From Roseibium sp. (GTDB taxonomy: Bacteria; Pseudomonadota; Alphaproteobacteria; Rhizobiales; Stappiaceae): a DNA stretch of 64,000 nt. The stretch lies in contig JAEPML010000011.1 in assembly GCA_017643925.1 (NCBI GenBank), positions 62,001 through 126,000 of the forward strand. The letters are read 5' to 3'. Below the pieces are notes generated by a model. It made no database searches. It was not told the origin of the DNA and was given only the letters and a program-made list of their open reading frames with translations. Every line of letters starts with the position of its first letter. Position 1 is the stretch's first letter. A program made the translations under genes and the position numbers. Shown in pieces: positions 10,146-18,370 of this stretch.

Positions 10146-10937
10146 ATGCTGAAGTCGCTTGAGAAATCTGCGGAGATCATCTCTCTCAAAGGCATATCAA
10201 AGACGTTTCCCAATGGCACGGTTGCGCTGAAGGACCTGTCTCTCGACATTCGCCAGGGCGAATTCGTTTCCTTGCTGGGACCGTCAGGTTGTGGCAAGTC
10301 GACTGCGCTGCGCATCATCACCGACCTGGAAACGCCCTCGTCGGGTCAGGTGGACTGGCCGCTGGAGGGACAGGCGAACGAGGAGCACGAGGTCGGCTTC
10401 GTGTTTCAGGAACCGACCCTGATGCCCTGGGCAACGGTCTTCGGAAATGTCTTCCTGCCGTTGCGGGTCAAGGGAGTTTCGAAAACAGCAGCGCGCGAAC
10501 GGGTCATGGGCGCGCTTGAGATGGTCGGGCTCACCGAGTTTGAACGCAGCTATCCGCGCGAACTCTCCGGTGGCATGAAGATGCGGGTCTCCATTGCAAG
10601 GGCGCTTGTGACCAAGCCTAAGGTTCTCCTGATGGACGAACCTTTTGCGGCGCTCGATGAAATCACCCGTTTCAAGCTCAACAACGATCTGCTTCGGCTA
10701 TGGGAGATGCATGGCTGGAAGGTGGTGTTTGTCACGCATTCCGTATTCGAATCCGTCTATCTCTCCAACCGGATCGTTGTGATGGCCGCAAGGCCCGGGC
10801 GGATCGTGAACGACATGGCCATCGATGCTCCCTATCCGCGTGATGAAAACTTCAGAACGTCGCCGGAATACGCCACCTACTGCCGGAACGTCTCGCTTGC
10901 GCTCCAGGATGCGATGAGCATCGAAGACCAGCTTTAG
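10146..10937 (+). CDS. NitT/TauT-type ABC transporter ATP-binding protein, no partners nearby
   Basis: ATPase subunit (263 residues) of the family that serves nitrate, sulfonate, taurine and thiamine-precursor importers. It shows Walker A GPSGCGKST near residue 46, the Q-loop region FVFQEPTLMPW, the signature LSGGMKMRVSIARAL, Walker B VLLMDEPFAALDE and the switch His in VTHSVFE. ATG 10146 is preferred because GGAG lies about 11 bases upstream. A GTG at 10023 would start almost inside the tRNA. No permease or binding protein adjoins it, so the substrate cannot be read. It may pair with an unlinked transporter, for example a ThiXY-like one. A flavodoxin-fold reductase gene follows. Confidence 0.88.
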   Translation: MLKSLEKSAEIISLKGISKTFPNGTVALKDLSLDIRQGEFVSLLGPSGCGKSTALRIITDLETPSSGQVDWPLEGQANEEHEVGFVFQEPTLMPWATVFGNVFLPLRVKGVSKTAARERVMGALEMVGLTEFERSYPRELSGGMKMRVSIARALVTKPKVLLMDEPFAALDEITRFKLNNDLLRLWEMHGWKVVFVTHSVFESVYLSNRIVVMAARPGRIVNDMAIDAPYPRDENFRTSPEYATYCRNVSLALQDAMSIEDQL

Positions 10938-11009
10938 CATGCTCTCATCCAAGGCCGCCCACCCGCCAAGGGGACGCCGCCACCGGTGCCAATTCCAGAA
11001 GGTCGTCTC

Positions 11010-11603
11010 ATGCGCATACTCGTTGTCTACAGCCATCCATGCGAGGAAAGCTTCAACGCAGCGATCTGCAAGACGGTCGTGGATACGCTGACCGCCGCCG
11101 GGCATGAGGTGCGTCTGACGGATCTTTACGCAGAAGGCTTCGATCCGGTCCTGAGCACTGAAGAGCGCCGTGCCTATCTCCTGCCGGGCAAGGACAATGC
11201 GCCGATTGCCGACCATATCGCTGATATCAAATGGTGCCAGGCGATGATCTTCGTCTATCCGACCTGGTGGTATGGCCAGCCAGCAATGCTGAAAGGGTGG
11301 CTGGAGCGGGTCTGGGTGCCTTACGGGACATTCGACCTGCCCACACAGGACCATGGCCTGCAGTCAAGGATGCAGCACATTTCTCATATCGGGATCGTGA
11401 CCACCTGCGGCGCGCCCTGGTGGCTGAACAAGCTGGTCGGGGAACCGGGACGCAAGACCCTTCTCAGGGGGATCAAGCACCTGTGCAAACGCGGCTGCAA
11501 GACGCTCTACATGGCGCATTACAAGATGGATCTCTCAACACCGCAGAGCCGCAAGGCCTACCTTGCCAGGGTGGAACACAAGGTTGCTGCGTTCGTTCGC
11601 TAG
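11010..11603 (+). CDS. NAD(P)H oxidoreductase, flavodoxin-like fold
   Basis: 197-residue member of the flavodoxin-like NAD(P)H dehydrogenase (quinone)/KefF/MdaB superfamily. The N-terminal strand and loop MRILVVYSHPCEESFNAAI form the FMN phosphate site, and YPTWWYGQPAMLKGWLERVW is the typical central block. Such enzymes reduce quinones or other small acceptors in two-electron steps. GAAGG precedes ATG 11010 by seven bases. An in-frame GTG at 10986 is less likely. It lies 72 bases after the ABC ATPase gene and may share its transcript, though no functional link is evident. Confidence 0.85.
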   Translation: MRILVVYSHPCEESFNAAICKTVVDTLTAAGHEVRLTDLYAEGFDPVLSTEERRAYLLPGKDNAPIADHIADIKWCQAMIFVYPTWWYGQPAMLKGWLERVWVPYGTFDLPTQDHGLQSRMQHISHIGIVTTCGAPWWLNKLVGEPGRKTLLRGIKHLCKRGCKTLYMAHYKMDLSTPQSRKAYLARVEHKVAAFVR

Positions 11604-11981
11604 GCATTTTCCCTTGAATGCGGTGATTGAGTGGAACTCCAGAAGCTCTAGTGCACTTTTCCAACTATCTGCCAGGCGTCTCTGAACGCGCCTTGGACGA
11701 TTTTGCTATTGCAATCATTGTCATCGCAAGGCCGGAGGTGACGGGACCAATTCTTAAGGTAACCGCAGAAGTACGTTCCTTTGGCCCGACAACACCAGCA
11801 ACTCTGTGGCGAACTTTTCGGAGTGAGGGATTTTGTGATCCCGCCTGATTGTGTCACCGTCTCTTTCTCAAACTGTCACATTCCGGGCGAGCGTTACAGG
11901 TAGAAGGGGCCTTCCGTCTGCCTGGATGTTGGAGGCGGGACCAGTTGGACGCGGTTACGGGCAACGCCGGAAGGATCAATC
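11604..11981. other. Intergenic stretch before phnM
   Basis: No convincing gene. A short open frame at 11627-11848 starts with TTG and lacks a ribosome-binding site. TGTCAC occurs twice, 22 bases apart, at about 11851 and 11873. These resemble halves of a Pho box (CTGTCAY repeated every 11 bases), but the middle repeat is poor, so PhoB control of phnM is only a possibility. Confidence 0.3.
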
Positions 11982-13157
11982 ATGACATTTGCAGATACAC
12001 GTCAACCGGCCGGCAGCGAGTTGAGCCATCTCAAGAACGCGACCCTTGTGCTGGCAGATGAGGTTGTCACGGGACACGTTGCCGTTTCCGAGGGCAAGAT
12101 CGTTTCGGTGGATACCGGCACAGCGCCGCAAGGAGGAGATGACCTTGAGGGCGACTACCTCTTGCCGGGCCTTGTCGACATTCATACCGATCACTTTGAG
12201 AAGCACGTGTTCCCGCGGGCCCATGTACGCTGGGATCCGGTTCGCGCGGCTTTGGCACATGATGCGCAGATCATCGGCAGTGGTATAACCACCGTATTCG
12301 ACAGCCTGTGTGTCGGCGCCACCTTGAAGAATCCGGAACGACGCGAAATTCTGGCGCCGATGATCGATGCGCTGGAGATGGCGCAGAAGGCCGGCATGCT
12401 GAAGGCTGACCATCTTGTTCACCTTCGCTGCGAAATCACCGACGCCGAAACAACGCGCCTGACACAGGAGAACATAGCCAAGGACATCGTTCGCATGGTC
12501 TCCGTCATGGAACATTTGCCGGGCCGCCGGCAAAGCAAGAATGTCGAAGCCTATATCGATCGTCGGATGGCCGAAACCGGCATGACGCGGGCGCAGGTGG
12601 AGCGCGACACCCGGGAGCTTCTGAATGCCTCGGACGAGATCAGCGAGACGGTGCGGCCACAGGTCGTCGCGCTCGCTCATGAGCACGGGCTCCCCCTGCT
12701 CAGCCACGACGACACGGAGCTGCATCATGTCGACGAGGCATTGGACGACAAGATGACCGTTGCGGAGTTTCCCTGCACGCTGGAAGCAGCACGCAAGGCC
12801 AAGTCTCACGACATGCATGTCGTCGGTGGTGCTCCGAACGTGCTCCGGGGCGGGTCCCAGTCCGGCAACGTTGCCGTGGCAGACCTGATGGCCGAGGACC
12901 TGGTTGATATTCTGGCATCTGACTACGTGCCGCGTTCAATGCTCGACTGTGCGTTCAAAATTGCCAATGACGATGCCTTTCACGCCGATCTGCCTGCGGC
13001 CGTAAAAATGGTTGCAAAGACCCCGGCGGAAGTTGCCGGTCTTCTGGACAGGGGCGAAATTGTCCAGGGACGTCGCGCCGACCTGCTGCAGGTCGCCATG
13101 CATGACGGTCACCCGTTTGTAAAACGCGCCTGGCTTGCTGGGCGGCGGGTCTTGTAA
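11982..13157 (+). CDS. phnM: PhnM, ribose 1-methylphosphonate triphosphate diphosphatase
   Basis: PhnM of the amidohydrolase superfamily removes pyrophosphate from alpha-D-ribose 1-methylphosphonate 5-triphosphate, giving the 5-phosphate that PhnJ then cleaves in the C-P lyase pathway. The 391 residues match the family. The metal-binding start of the barrel is LPGLVDIHTDHFEKH near residue 62, followed by VRWDPVRAALAHDAQ and GITTVFDSL, both typical of PhnM. GGAAGGA precedes the ATG. The gene converges on a phosphonate transporter operon, but none of phnG-L is present, so its substrate must come from enzymes encoded elsewhere. Confidence 0.93.
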   Translation: MTFADTRQPAGSELSHLKNATLVLADEVVTGHVAVSEGKIVSVDTGTAPQGGDDLEGDYLLPGLVDIHTDHFEKHVFPRAHVRWDPVRAALAHDAQIIGSGITTVFDSLCVGATLKNPERREILAPMIDALEMAQKAGMLKADHLVHLRCEITDAETTRLTQENIAKDIVRMVSVMEHLPGRRQSKNVEAYIDRRMAETGMTRAQVERDTRELLNASDEISETVRPQVVALAHEHGLPLLSHDDTELHHVDEALDDKMTVAEFPCTLEAARKAKSHDMHVVGGAPNVLRGGSQSGNVAVADLMAEDLVDILASDYVPRSMLDCAFKIANDDAFHADLPAAVKMVAKTPAEVAGLLDRGEIVQGRRADLLQVAMHDGHPFVKRAWLAGRRVL

Positions 13158-13212
13158 GGCGATCCCGCTGAGGGGATTGCGGCCAAAAGCCCATTATACT
13201 TCGGACATCTGG

Positions 13213-13245
13213 TTGAGCCGTCTTTCGCCTTGAAGGGCGGCTCAA
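13213..13245. terminator. Stem-loop between convergent phnM and phnE2
   Basis: TTGAGCCG at 13213-13220 pairs with CGGCTCAA at 13238-13245 around a 17-base loop. No T-run follows, so termination is a guess from its place 56 bases after phnM. The rest of the 363-base gap holds a second hairpin, CGGTTTCA-TCG-TGAAACCG at 13414-13432, and no gene. Confidence 0.4.
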
Positions 13246-13520
13246 TCGTATCGGCAGGGGTTGCAGGGTCGAGCCATGGGATGACCGAGGCAGGATAGAA
13301 CACCAGTTCGTTGTTACATGCCGTCATTGCAGGGTTTGCCCCCACAAGATGGTGTTTGGAAGACAGTCAATCGCCTGGAACTCCTAAGTTATCCCGTGAC
13401 CATGGGATCCATGCGGTTTCATCGTGAAACCGGCGGTGTCGATTTCACGTTCACACCGCGGGCCGAGGAAATAAATCTGCCGTTCAATTGAGAAAGTGCA
13501 CTGCGGCTCTTGTCGCTTGC

Positions 13521-14384
13521 CTAGTTGCTGCTGCGGTCGTCCTTGCCGATGATCCGCTTGCGCAGGAAGCCGGAGAAACCGTCAATCAGGTAGACGGTCA
13601 GAATGATCAGGAAAATGATGGTCCAGGCTTCCGGCCACTTGTAGGCACTGATCCTGTCAGCCAGCAGGAAGCCAATTCCGCCTGCTCCGACGATGCCGAG
13701 GATGGTGCCGGAGCGGGTGTTGGATTCAAAATTGTAGAGAATGATCGACAGGATGACTGGAAGTGCCTGGGGCAGGATCGCAAATCTGACGGTCTGCATG
13801 TTGCCGCCGCCGGAGGCGCGGACGCCGTCAACCGGTTTTTTGGACGTGTTTTCAATGGCCTCGGAGAAGAGCTTTGAAAACGTTCCGATCTCGGAGACCG
13901 CGATTGCAAGGATGCCGGCCAGGGGACCAAGTCCGAAGGCACGAATGAAGACAAGCGCCAGGATGATCTGTTCAACCGCCCTCAGTGCATCGAAACCGCG
14001 CCTTGCACCAAGCCGCAGCCAGGTGAAGGGCATGATGTTCTTTGCGCCAAGAAAGGCGAGTGGAAAGGCAACAATTGCGCCCAGCAGCGTGCCCATGAAC
14101 GCCATTGCGACCGTTTCACCCAGTCCCGTGAGAACCTCCTGCCATTCCAGCCAGGTGGTCCAAATATGTGGGGGGAACATGAAGGACAGGACATTGCCAA
14201 ACCGGGTGACACCCTCGAGCAGGCGCGCGGGCGAAAAACCGAAGGACCACAAGCACCACCCGGTCAGGAGCACGAAACACGTCCAGCCGACAGACTGGTA
14301 GATACGGGTGCGCATCGGTGTGGTGAAGGCGGCAGGCACGAGCTTGCGCGCGTGCTCGACGTTTTGTTGGGTCACGTCGGTCAT
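13521..14384 (-). CDS. phnE: Phosphonate ABC transporter permease, second copy
   Basis: 287-residue inner-membrane permease of the PhnE family with about six hydrophobic segments. The EAA-type cytoplasmic loop reads KKPVDGVRASGGG, followed by QTVRFAILPQALP. It forms the channel with the neighbouring PhnE. Tandem phnE genes are common in alphaproteobacterial phosphonate importers, where the products probably heterodimerise. ATG 14384 follows GGGAG by seven bases and lies two bases after the upstream phnE stop, so translation is likely coupled. Last gene of the reverse-strand phnC-phnD-phnE-phnE operon. Confidence 0.92.
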   Translation of the reverse strand: MTDVTQQNVEHARKLVPAAFTTPMRTRIYQSVGWTCFVLLTGWCLWSFGFSPARLLEGVTRFGNVLSFMFPPHIWTTWLEWQEVLTGLGETVAMAFMGTLLGAIVAFPLAFLGAKNIMPFTWLRLGARRGFDALRAVEQIILALVFIRAFGLGPLAGILAIAVSEIGTFSKLFSEAIENTSKKPVDGVRASGGGNMQTVRFAILPQALPVILSIILYNFESNTRSGTILGIVGAGGIGFLLADRISAYKWPEAWTIIFLIILTVYLIDGFSGFLRKRIIGKDDRSSN

Positions 14385-14386
14385 GG

Positions 14387-15316
14387 TCAAACTCCCTTGC
14401 CGGTCAGGCCGATGATGCGGTGGCGGACGTTTTCGCTGACCGTGTCCATGATGATCACGGTGACGAAGATGAGCAGGAACAGGGCGGAGAGATCCGTGTA
14501 TTCCTGAAGGGACATGGCCACCCGGATCTCCTGTCCGAGACCTCCTGCGCCGACAAAGCCGATGATCGAGGAGGCACGGACATTGATCTCGAACCTGAGC
14601 AACGTGTAGCTGATAATGTTCGGCACGACCTGGGGGACGATGCCGTATCGGATCTGATCGAACCAGCTGCCACCGGAAGCCTTGATGCCTTCAACCGGGC
14701 GCATGTCCGCGTTTTCGTTGGCTTCGGAATAGAGCTTGCCGAGCGCGCCGGTTGCGTGCAGCCCGATGGCCAGCACGCCGGCGAGAGGCCCGACCCCGAA
14801 ACAGAAGACGAAGATCAGTGCCCAGACCAGTTCCGGAACGGTGCGCACGATTTCCAGATAGCGGCGGGTCAGGTTCAGGACAAAGGCATTCGGGGCGAGG
14901 TTTCGGGACGCCGGAAAACTCAGGAGGAAAGCCCCGACAACTCCCAGCAACGTGGCCAGATAGGCAATCAGGATGGTTTCCAGAAGCAGTTGCAGCCAGA
15001 CTTTCCAGCGCCAGAACCAGTTGGCCAGATCTGCACCGAGCGTCTCCCAGTGCAGAACCGGCAGGGTCTTGTAGAGATATTCCCCAAGCCTTGGCAGACC
15101 TGCCCAGATCTTCCACATGGAAACGCGATCGCCGTTCGAGAGCGTCACGTCGGTCATGTCGAAAAAGCCACCCATCGAAGCTGCAGCGAAAAAGCAGATC
15201 GCAAAGATGACTGTTGAGACAAGGTTTATCCGCAGGGCCGACTTTCGGGCCGCGGCATAGTCTGTCTCGAATTGTTGAATGGCTGGCGAAAGAGCTGTCA
15301 TGACAAGACCGTTCAT
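14387..15316 (-). CDS. phnE: Phosphonate ABC transporter permease
   Basis: 309-residue PhnE-family permease. Hydrophobic segments begin near residue 30. The loop RPVEGIKASGGSW followed by DQIRYGIVPQVVPN is the ATPase-contact motif, and SSIIGFVGAGGLGQEI is conserved in the family. The substrate class is phosphonate or phosphate ester, imported with PhnC and PhnD. The start is uncertain: ATG 15316 and ATG 15301 (MTALSPAIQQF) both lack a clear ribosome-binding site. The mRNA just upstream holds a 13-bp hairpin that may tune expression relative to phnD. Confidence 0.92.
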   Translation of the reverse strand: MNGLVMTALSPAIQQFETDYAAARKSALRINLVSTVIFAICFFAAASMGGFFDMTDVTLSNGDRVSMWKIWAGLPRLGEYLYKTLPVLHWETLGADLANWFWRWKVWLQLLLETILIAYLATLLGVVGAFLLSFPASRNLAPNAFVLNLTRRYLEIVRTVPELVWALIFVFCFGVGPLAGVLAIGLHATGALGKLYSEANENADMRPVEGIKASGGSWFDQIRYGIVPQVVPNIISYTLLRFEINVRASSIIGFVGAGGLGQEIRVAMSLQEYTDLSALFLLIFVTVIIMDTVSENVRHRIIGLTGKGV

Positions 15317-15326
15317 GTGGGCAGGG

Positions 15327-15356
15327 CGAAGGGAGACGCGAATGCGTCTCCCTTCG
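15327..15356 (-). promoter_or_regulatory. Intercistronic hairpin between phnD and phnE
   Basis: CGAAGGGAGACGC (15327-15339) and GCGTCTCCCTTCG (15344-15356) form a perfect 13-bp stem with a 4-base loop, lying between the phnD stop and the phnE start. It has no T-run. Such structures often protect upstream mRNA for an abundant binding protein or partly terminate transcription. Confidence 0.65.
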
Positions 15357-15374
15357 TGGCAGAGACGAGGCTGA

Positions 15375-16286
15375 TCAGCCGCCGCGACGCTGTTTTTTCA
15401 GCCAGTCGCGCATGTCGACAATCCACTGGTAGCGCTCGTGATCGACGCGCTTCCAACCTTTCTGCGGGCTGTCGTCACCACCGCGCATGGCGTTGAAGGC
15501 TGCCGGATCTTTTTCCGGGATGCTTTCAACGGCGGTGGTCATGTCGGCGATCAGATCGTTCGGCAGGTTGATGCGGGCAGTGAAAGGACCACTGGTGATT
15601 TCCGGGCTTTCCCAGATGGGGCAAACGACGTCTTTTTCGATCATGCCCTTGGTGATCATGCGCTGCCAACGGCCGTCGGTCGCATTGTTCTGCCAGGTAG
15701 CAGCAGAGTCGTATTGCTTGTTGACCACGCCGAGGACGCCGGTTTCATGTCCGCCGGAGAACGGGATTGCCGAGAAATGCTCTTTCGGGTTGTAGCCCTG
15801 CTTGACCATGTTGAAATAGGGAACCGCAAAGCCGGAGGTGGAATCCGGATCGGCAAAGGCTTGAACCTTGCCCTTCAGGTCGTCGAGCGACTTGTAGCCA
15901 CTGTCACAGCGAACCATGACGACGGAATAGTAGCCGGTGGAACCATCGTTGTTCAGGCGGGTCAGGAGCGGCACCACACCACCTTTGGTTTCGGTGTAGG
16001 CGGCGGCATAGGAAGAAGAACCGAAGAATGCGAACTCGATCTGGTCGGCTGCGATGGCCTGGATGACGCCGTCGTAGGAGCCTGCGGTGAAGATCTCGAC
16101 TTCAACACCCAGCTCTTTTTCCAGATACTCTTCAAAGGGTGTGTAGCGCGCGATCCGGTCCTTTTCGTTTTCACCGGAGAGGATGCCGAATTTCAGGGTT
16201 TTGTACTGGTCTTTCCAGCTGTCGGCCAGAGACGGTGTGGCCGCGAGAACGACAGCGGAAACCGCTGCTGCGAGAAGTGCCTTCAT
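15375..16286 (-). CDS. phnD: Phosphonate ABC transporter substrate-binding protein
   Basis: Periplasmic binding protein of the PhnD family, 303 residues. MKALLAAAVSAVVLAATPSLADS is a standard Sec signal peptide (written here only as its first segments, cut after Ala 20 or so). The mature chain starts with KTLKFGILSGENEKD and keeps GSSSYAAAY and FADPDSTSGFAVPY, which line the ligand site in this family. GGAG precedes ATG 16286, and the frame extends upstream without a credible start. Flanking hairpins on both sides (16303-16367 and 15327-15356) suggest it is expressed separately from its partners. Confidence 0.94.
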   Translation of the reverse strand: MKALLAAAVSAVVLAATPSLADSWKDQYKTLKFGILSGENEKDRIARYTPFEEYLEKELGVEVEIFTAGSYDGVIQAIAADQIEFAFFGSSSYAAAYTETKGGVVPLLTRLNNDGSTGYYSVVMVRCDSGYKSLDDLKGKVQAFADPDSTSGFAVPYFNMVKQGYNPKEHFSAIPFSGGHETGVLGVVNKQYDSAATWQNNATDGRWQRMITKGMIEKDVVCPIWESPEITSGPFTARINLPNDLIADMTTAVESIPEKDPAAFNAMRGGDDSPQKGWKRVDHERYQWIVDMRDWLKKQRRGG

Positions 16287-16302
16287 TGGAATGCTCCATC
16301 TT

Positions 16303-16367
16303 TGCCGGTCAAACCGGCAGGGGGAAGCGGCCGCAGCCGCTACAAAGGTGCAAGGGCGGCGTGCCGC
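16303..16367 (-). promoter_or_regulatory. Three short hairpins between phnC and phnD
   Basis: TGCCGGT-CAA-ACCGGCA (16303-16319), AGCGGC-CGCA-GCCGCT (16326-16341) and GCGGC-GT-GCCGC (16356-16367) follow each other in the 91-base gap. They could slow transcription or shape mRNA decay ahead of phnD. No function is shown. Confidence 0.4.
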
Positions 16368-16377
16368 TCTCACGGGG

Positions 16378-17199
16378 TTAAGCTCCAATGGCCTGTTTGG
16401 CTTGTTGGAGCGAATTCGAATTCAAGGATGTGGAGGTAACGGCCTCGTCGAACTCACCAGCGAGGTCTTCCGTTCCATAGATGCTGCGCACGGTATCGTT
16501 CGTGAGCGCTTCGGGCGTGCCGTCAAAGCGAACCTTCCCGTCACGCATAGCGATGATGCGGTCGCAATAGGCTCTGGCCGTGTCCAGCGTGTGAAGGTTC
16601 ACCAGCACCGTGAGGCCGTCCGTCCGATTGATCTCGCGCAGGGCTTCCATGACCCGTGTGGCGTTGGCCGGATCAAGAGATGCAATCGGCTCATCCGCCA
16701 GCATGATGCGCGGGTTCTGAACAAGTGCCTTGGCGATGGCGACGCGCTGCTGTTGACCGCCCGAGAGTGTTCCGGCCCGTTGAAGCGCCTGGGGGACGAG
16801 ATCGAGCCGATCAAGCGCTTGAATGGCCCGCGCCCGATCCTCGTCGGTAAACGAGCGCATCATGGAGCGTGTAAAACCGGTATGGGCGATCCGTCCGACC
16901 ATGACGTTGGTGAGGACATCCATGCGCTCGACAAGATTGAACTGCTGGAAAATCATGGCGCAGGACGCCCGCCACAGGCGAAGGTCGCGGCCTTTCAGCG
17001 CCGTTATTTCGCGATCCTCGTAGATGATCGTGCCGATCGTCGGGTCCGTCAGCCGGTTGATCATACGCAGAAAGGTGGACTTGCCGGCGCCTGAGCGTCC
17101 GATCACACCAACCATCTGTCCTTTGGGAATTGCCAGAGAGACAGCATCAACGGCTGTCAGATCTCCGAATACTTTCGACAACTTCTCAACGACGAGCAT
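16378..17199 (-). CDS. phnC: Phosphonate ABC transporter ATP-binding protein
   Basis: PhnC-family ATPase, 273 residues, which drives phosphonate import with PhnD and the two PhnE permeases. Walker A is GRSGAGKSTF near residue 34, the Q-loop is MIFQQFNLVERMDVLTNVM (diagnostic of PhnC), the signature is LSGGQQQRVAIAKAL and Walker B is IMLADEPIASLDP. ATG 17199 is chosen because GGAGG stands five bases upstream. An in-frame TTG at 17226 is less likely. First gene of its operon, diverging from the second transporter cluster. Confidence 0.95.
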   Translation of the reverse strand: MLVVEKLSKVFGDLTAVDAVSLAIPKGQMVGVIGRSGAGKSTFLRMINRLTDPTIGTIIYEDREITALKGRDLRLWRASCAMIFQQFNLVERMDVLTNVMVGRIAHTGFTRSMMRSFTDEDRARAIQALDRLDLVPQALQRAGTLSGGQQQRVAIAKALVQNPRIMLADEPIASLDPANATRVMEALREINRTDGLTVLVNLHTLDTARAYCDRIIAMRDGKVRFDGTPEALTNDTVRSIYGTEDLAGEFDEAVTSTSLNSNSLQQAKQAIGA

Positions 17200-17497
17200 C
17201 AGCACCTCCAAGAAACGGGGAGGCAACTAGCAATTTTGTCGGTCTGTTGAATGTCTATTCGATTATACTTTTGTGAATTTTCATGACAGTCTATTTAAAA
17301 TTATTTGCCGGAGAACAAACAAGTTCTTCTATTATATCTCCTTCTAAATGTAGATGGCGTGACGTCGAATAATTTTCTGAGTAAAGAAGATGTAATTGTC
17401 GTCAAATTTACATATTTAGTTCACACCCGATGTCATCGCTTTCGCTAGGGTTTTCTCGTTTGCCGGCTCGTTTTCGGCTACTCGAGGAGTTCCACAC
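17200..17497. promoter_or_regulatory. Divergent promoter region with Pho-box-like sequences
   Basis: This AT-rich gap separates two divergent phosphonate-type operons. ATGACAG at 17283-17289 is CTGTCAT on the reverse strand, one exact Pho-box half. TTGTCGTCAAATTTACAT at 17396-17413 matches a two-repeat Pho box at 5/7 and 4/7 with correct 11-base spacing. Neither is strong. PhoB control is expected for such genes, so the candidates are recorded. Confidence 0.3.
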
Positions 17498-18370
17498 ATG
17501 CGTTTTCTGAAATCCGCCGCTGTCGCAGCCGCTGCGCTTGCGCTTTCTCTCACATCTTCCTTTGCCGACACTTTCAAGCTGGCCGTCACCGACGTTGAAG
17601 GACTTGAACGTCTTCAACTCGAATGGGGTCCCTTCAAGGAGGCCCTTGAAAATGCGACCGATCACACTTTCGAGTTCTTCCCGGTCACCAGCCGCACCGC
17701 TGCTGCCGAGGCCCTGCGTGCGAAACGCGTTGACTTCGTCATTACCGGTCCGGCGGAATACATTGTCATCAACAAGCTGACGGAAGCGACGCCGCTCATT
17801 GGTCTTGGTCGTCCGGACTATTTCTGCGCGATCGTGGTGCGTGCCGATAGCGGGATCACCCGTCCGGCAGACCTGAAAGGCAAGAAGGTTGCCTTTGGTG
17901 ACATCGGATCGACGTCCAACATGCTGTGCCCGATGCAGCTGATGGCCGATTACGGCGTCGACCCCGTAAAGGACGTCGACAAGCTGCACACTTCACGCAA
18001 TATCGCCCACGAAGCCCTGAAGAAGGGTGACGTTGCAGGTCTTGGTACCAACCATAATTCCTGGCTGCGCGTGCGCAACAAGGACGAAAGCGTGCCGAAC
18101 GGTTTCTTCCGTGTGATTGCCCGTTCAGGCGATCTGCCGAACGACATGCTGATGGTCGCTTCCCACGTTGATCCGGCAAAGGCTGAAGGTGTCCGCAAGG
18201 CAATCCTCGACAACAAGGATTCCGTCATTGCCGGCATTATCGCTCACGAGGAAAACGACAAGTACACCGGCATGGATCTGGTCTCCATCGAAGACGGTGC
18301 TTACGACCTGGTCCGGTCCATGTACACGACGGCCGGCTTCCCGCAATACGACAACTTCATCGGCGAATAA
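17498..18370 (+). CDS. Second PhnD/PtxB-like substrate-binding protein
   Basis: 290-residue periplasmic binding protein of the phosphate/phosphite/phosphonate family. The signal peptide MRFLKSAAVAAAALALSL ends near SSFAD. The mature chain starts DTFKLAVTDVEG and keeps FVITGPAEYIVINK and AFGDIGSTSNML, the two ligand-site blocks. It differs clearly from the PhnD on the other strand, so another ligand is likely. Candidates are phosphite, an aminoalkylphosphonate or a phosphate ester, and the sequence does not decide. GAGGAG precedes the ATG. The stop codon shares one base with the start of the next ATPase gene. Confidence 0.9.
   Translation: MRFLKSAAVAAAALALSLTSSFADTFKLAVTDVEGLERLQLEWGPFKEALENATDHTFEFFPVTSRTAAAEALRAKRVDFVITGPAEYIVINKLTEATPLIGLGRPDYFCAIVVRADSGITRPADLKGKKVAFGDIGSTSNMLCPMQLMADYGVDPVKDVDKLHTSRNIAHEALKKGDVAGLGTNHNSWLRVRNKDESVPNGFFRVIARSGDLPNDMLMVASHVDPAKAEGVRKAILDNKDSVIAGIIAHEENDKYTGMDLVSIEDGAYDLVRSMYTTAGFPQYDNFIGE

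Noticed and set aside
11627..11848. Possible 73-codon gene before phnM
   Set aside because: TTG start, no ribosome-binding site and no recognised sequence.
11851..11879. Pho box upstream of phnM
   Set aside because: Only two TGTCAC halves 22 bases apart with a poor middle repeat; kept as a remark, not as a site.
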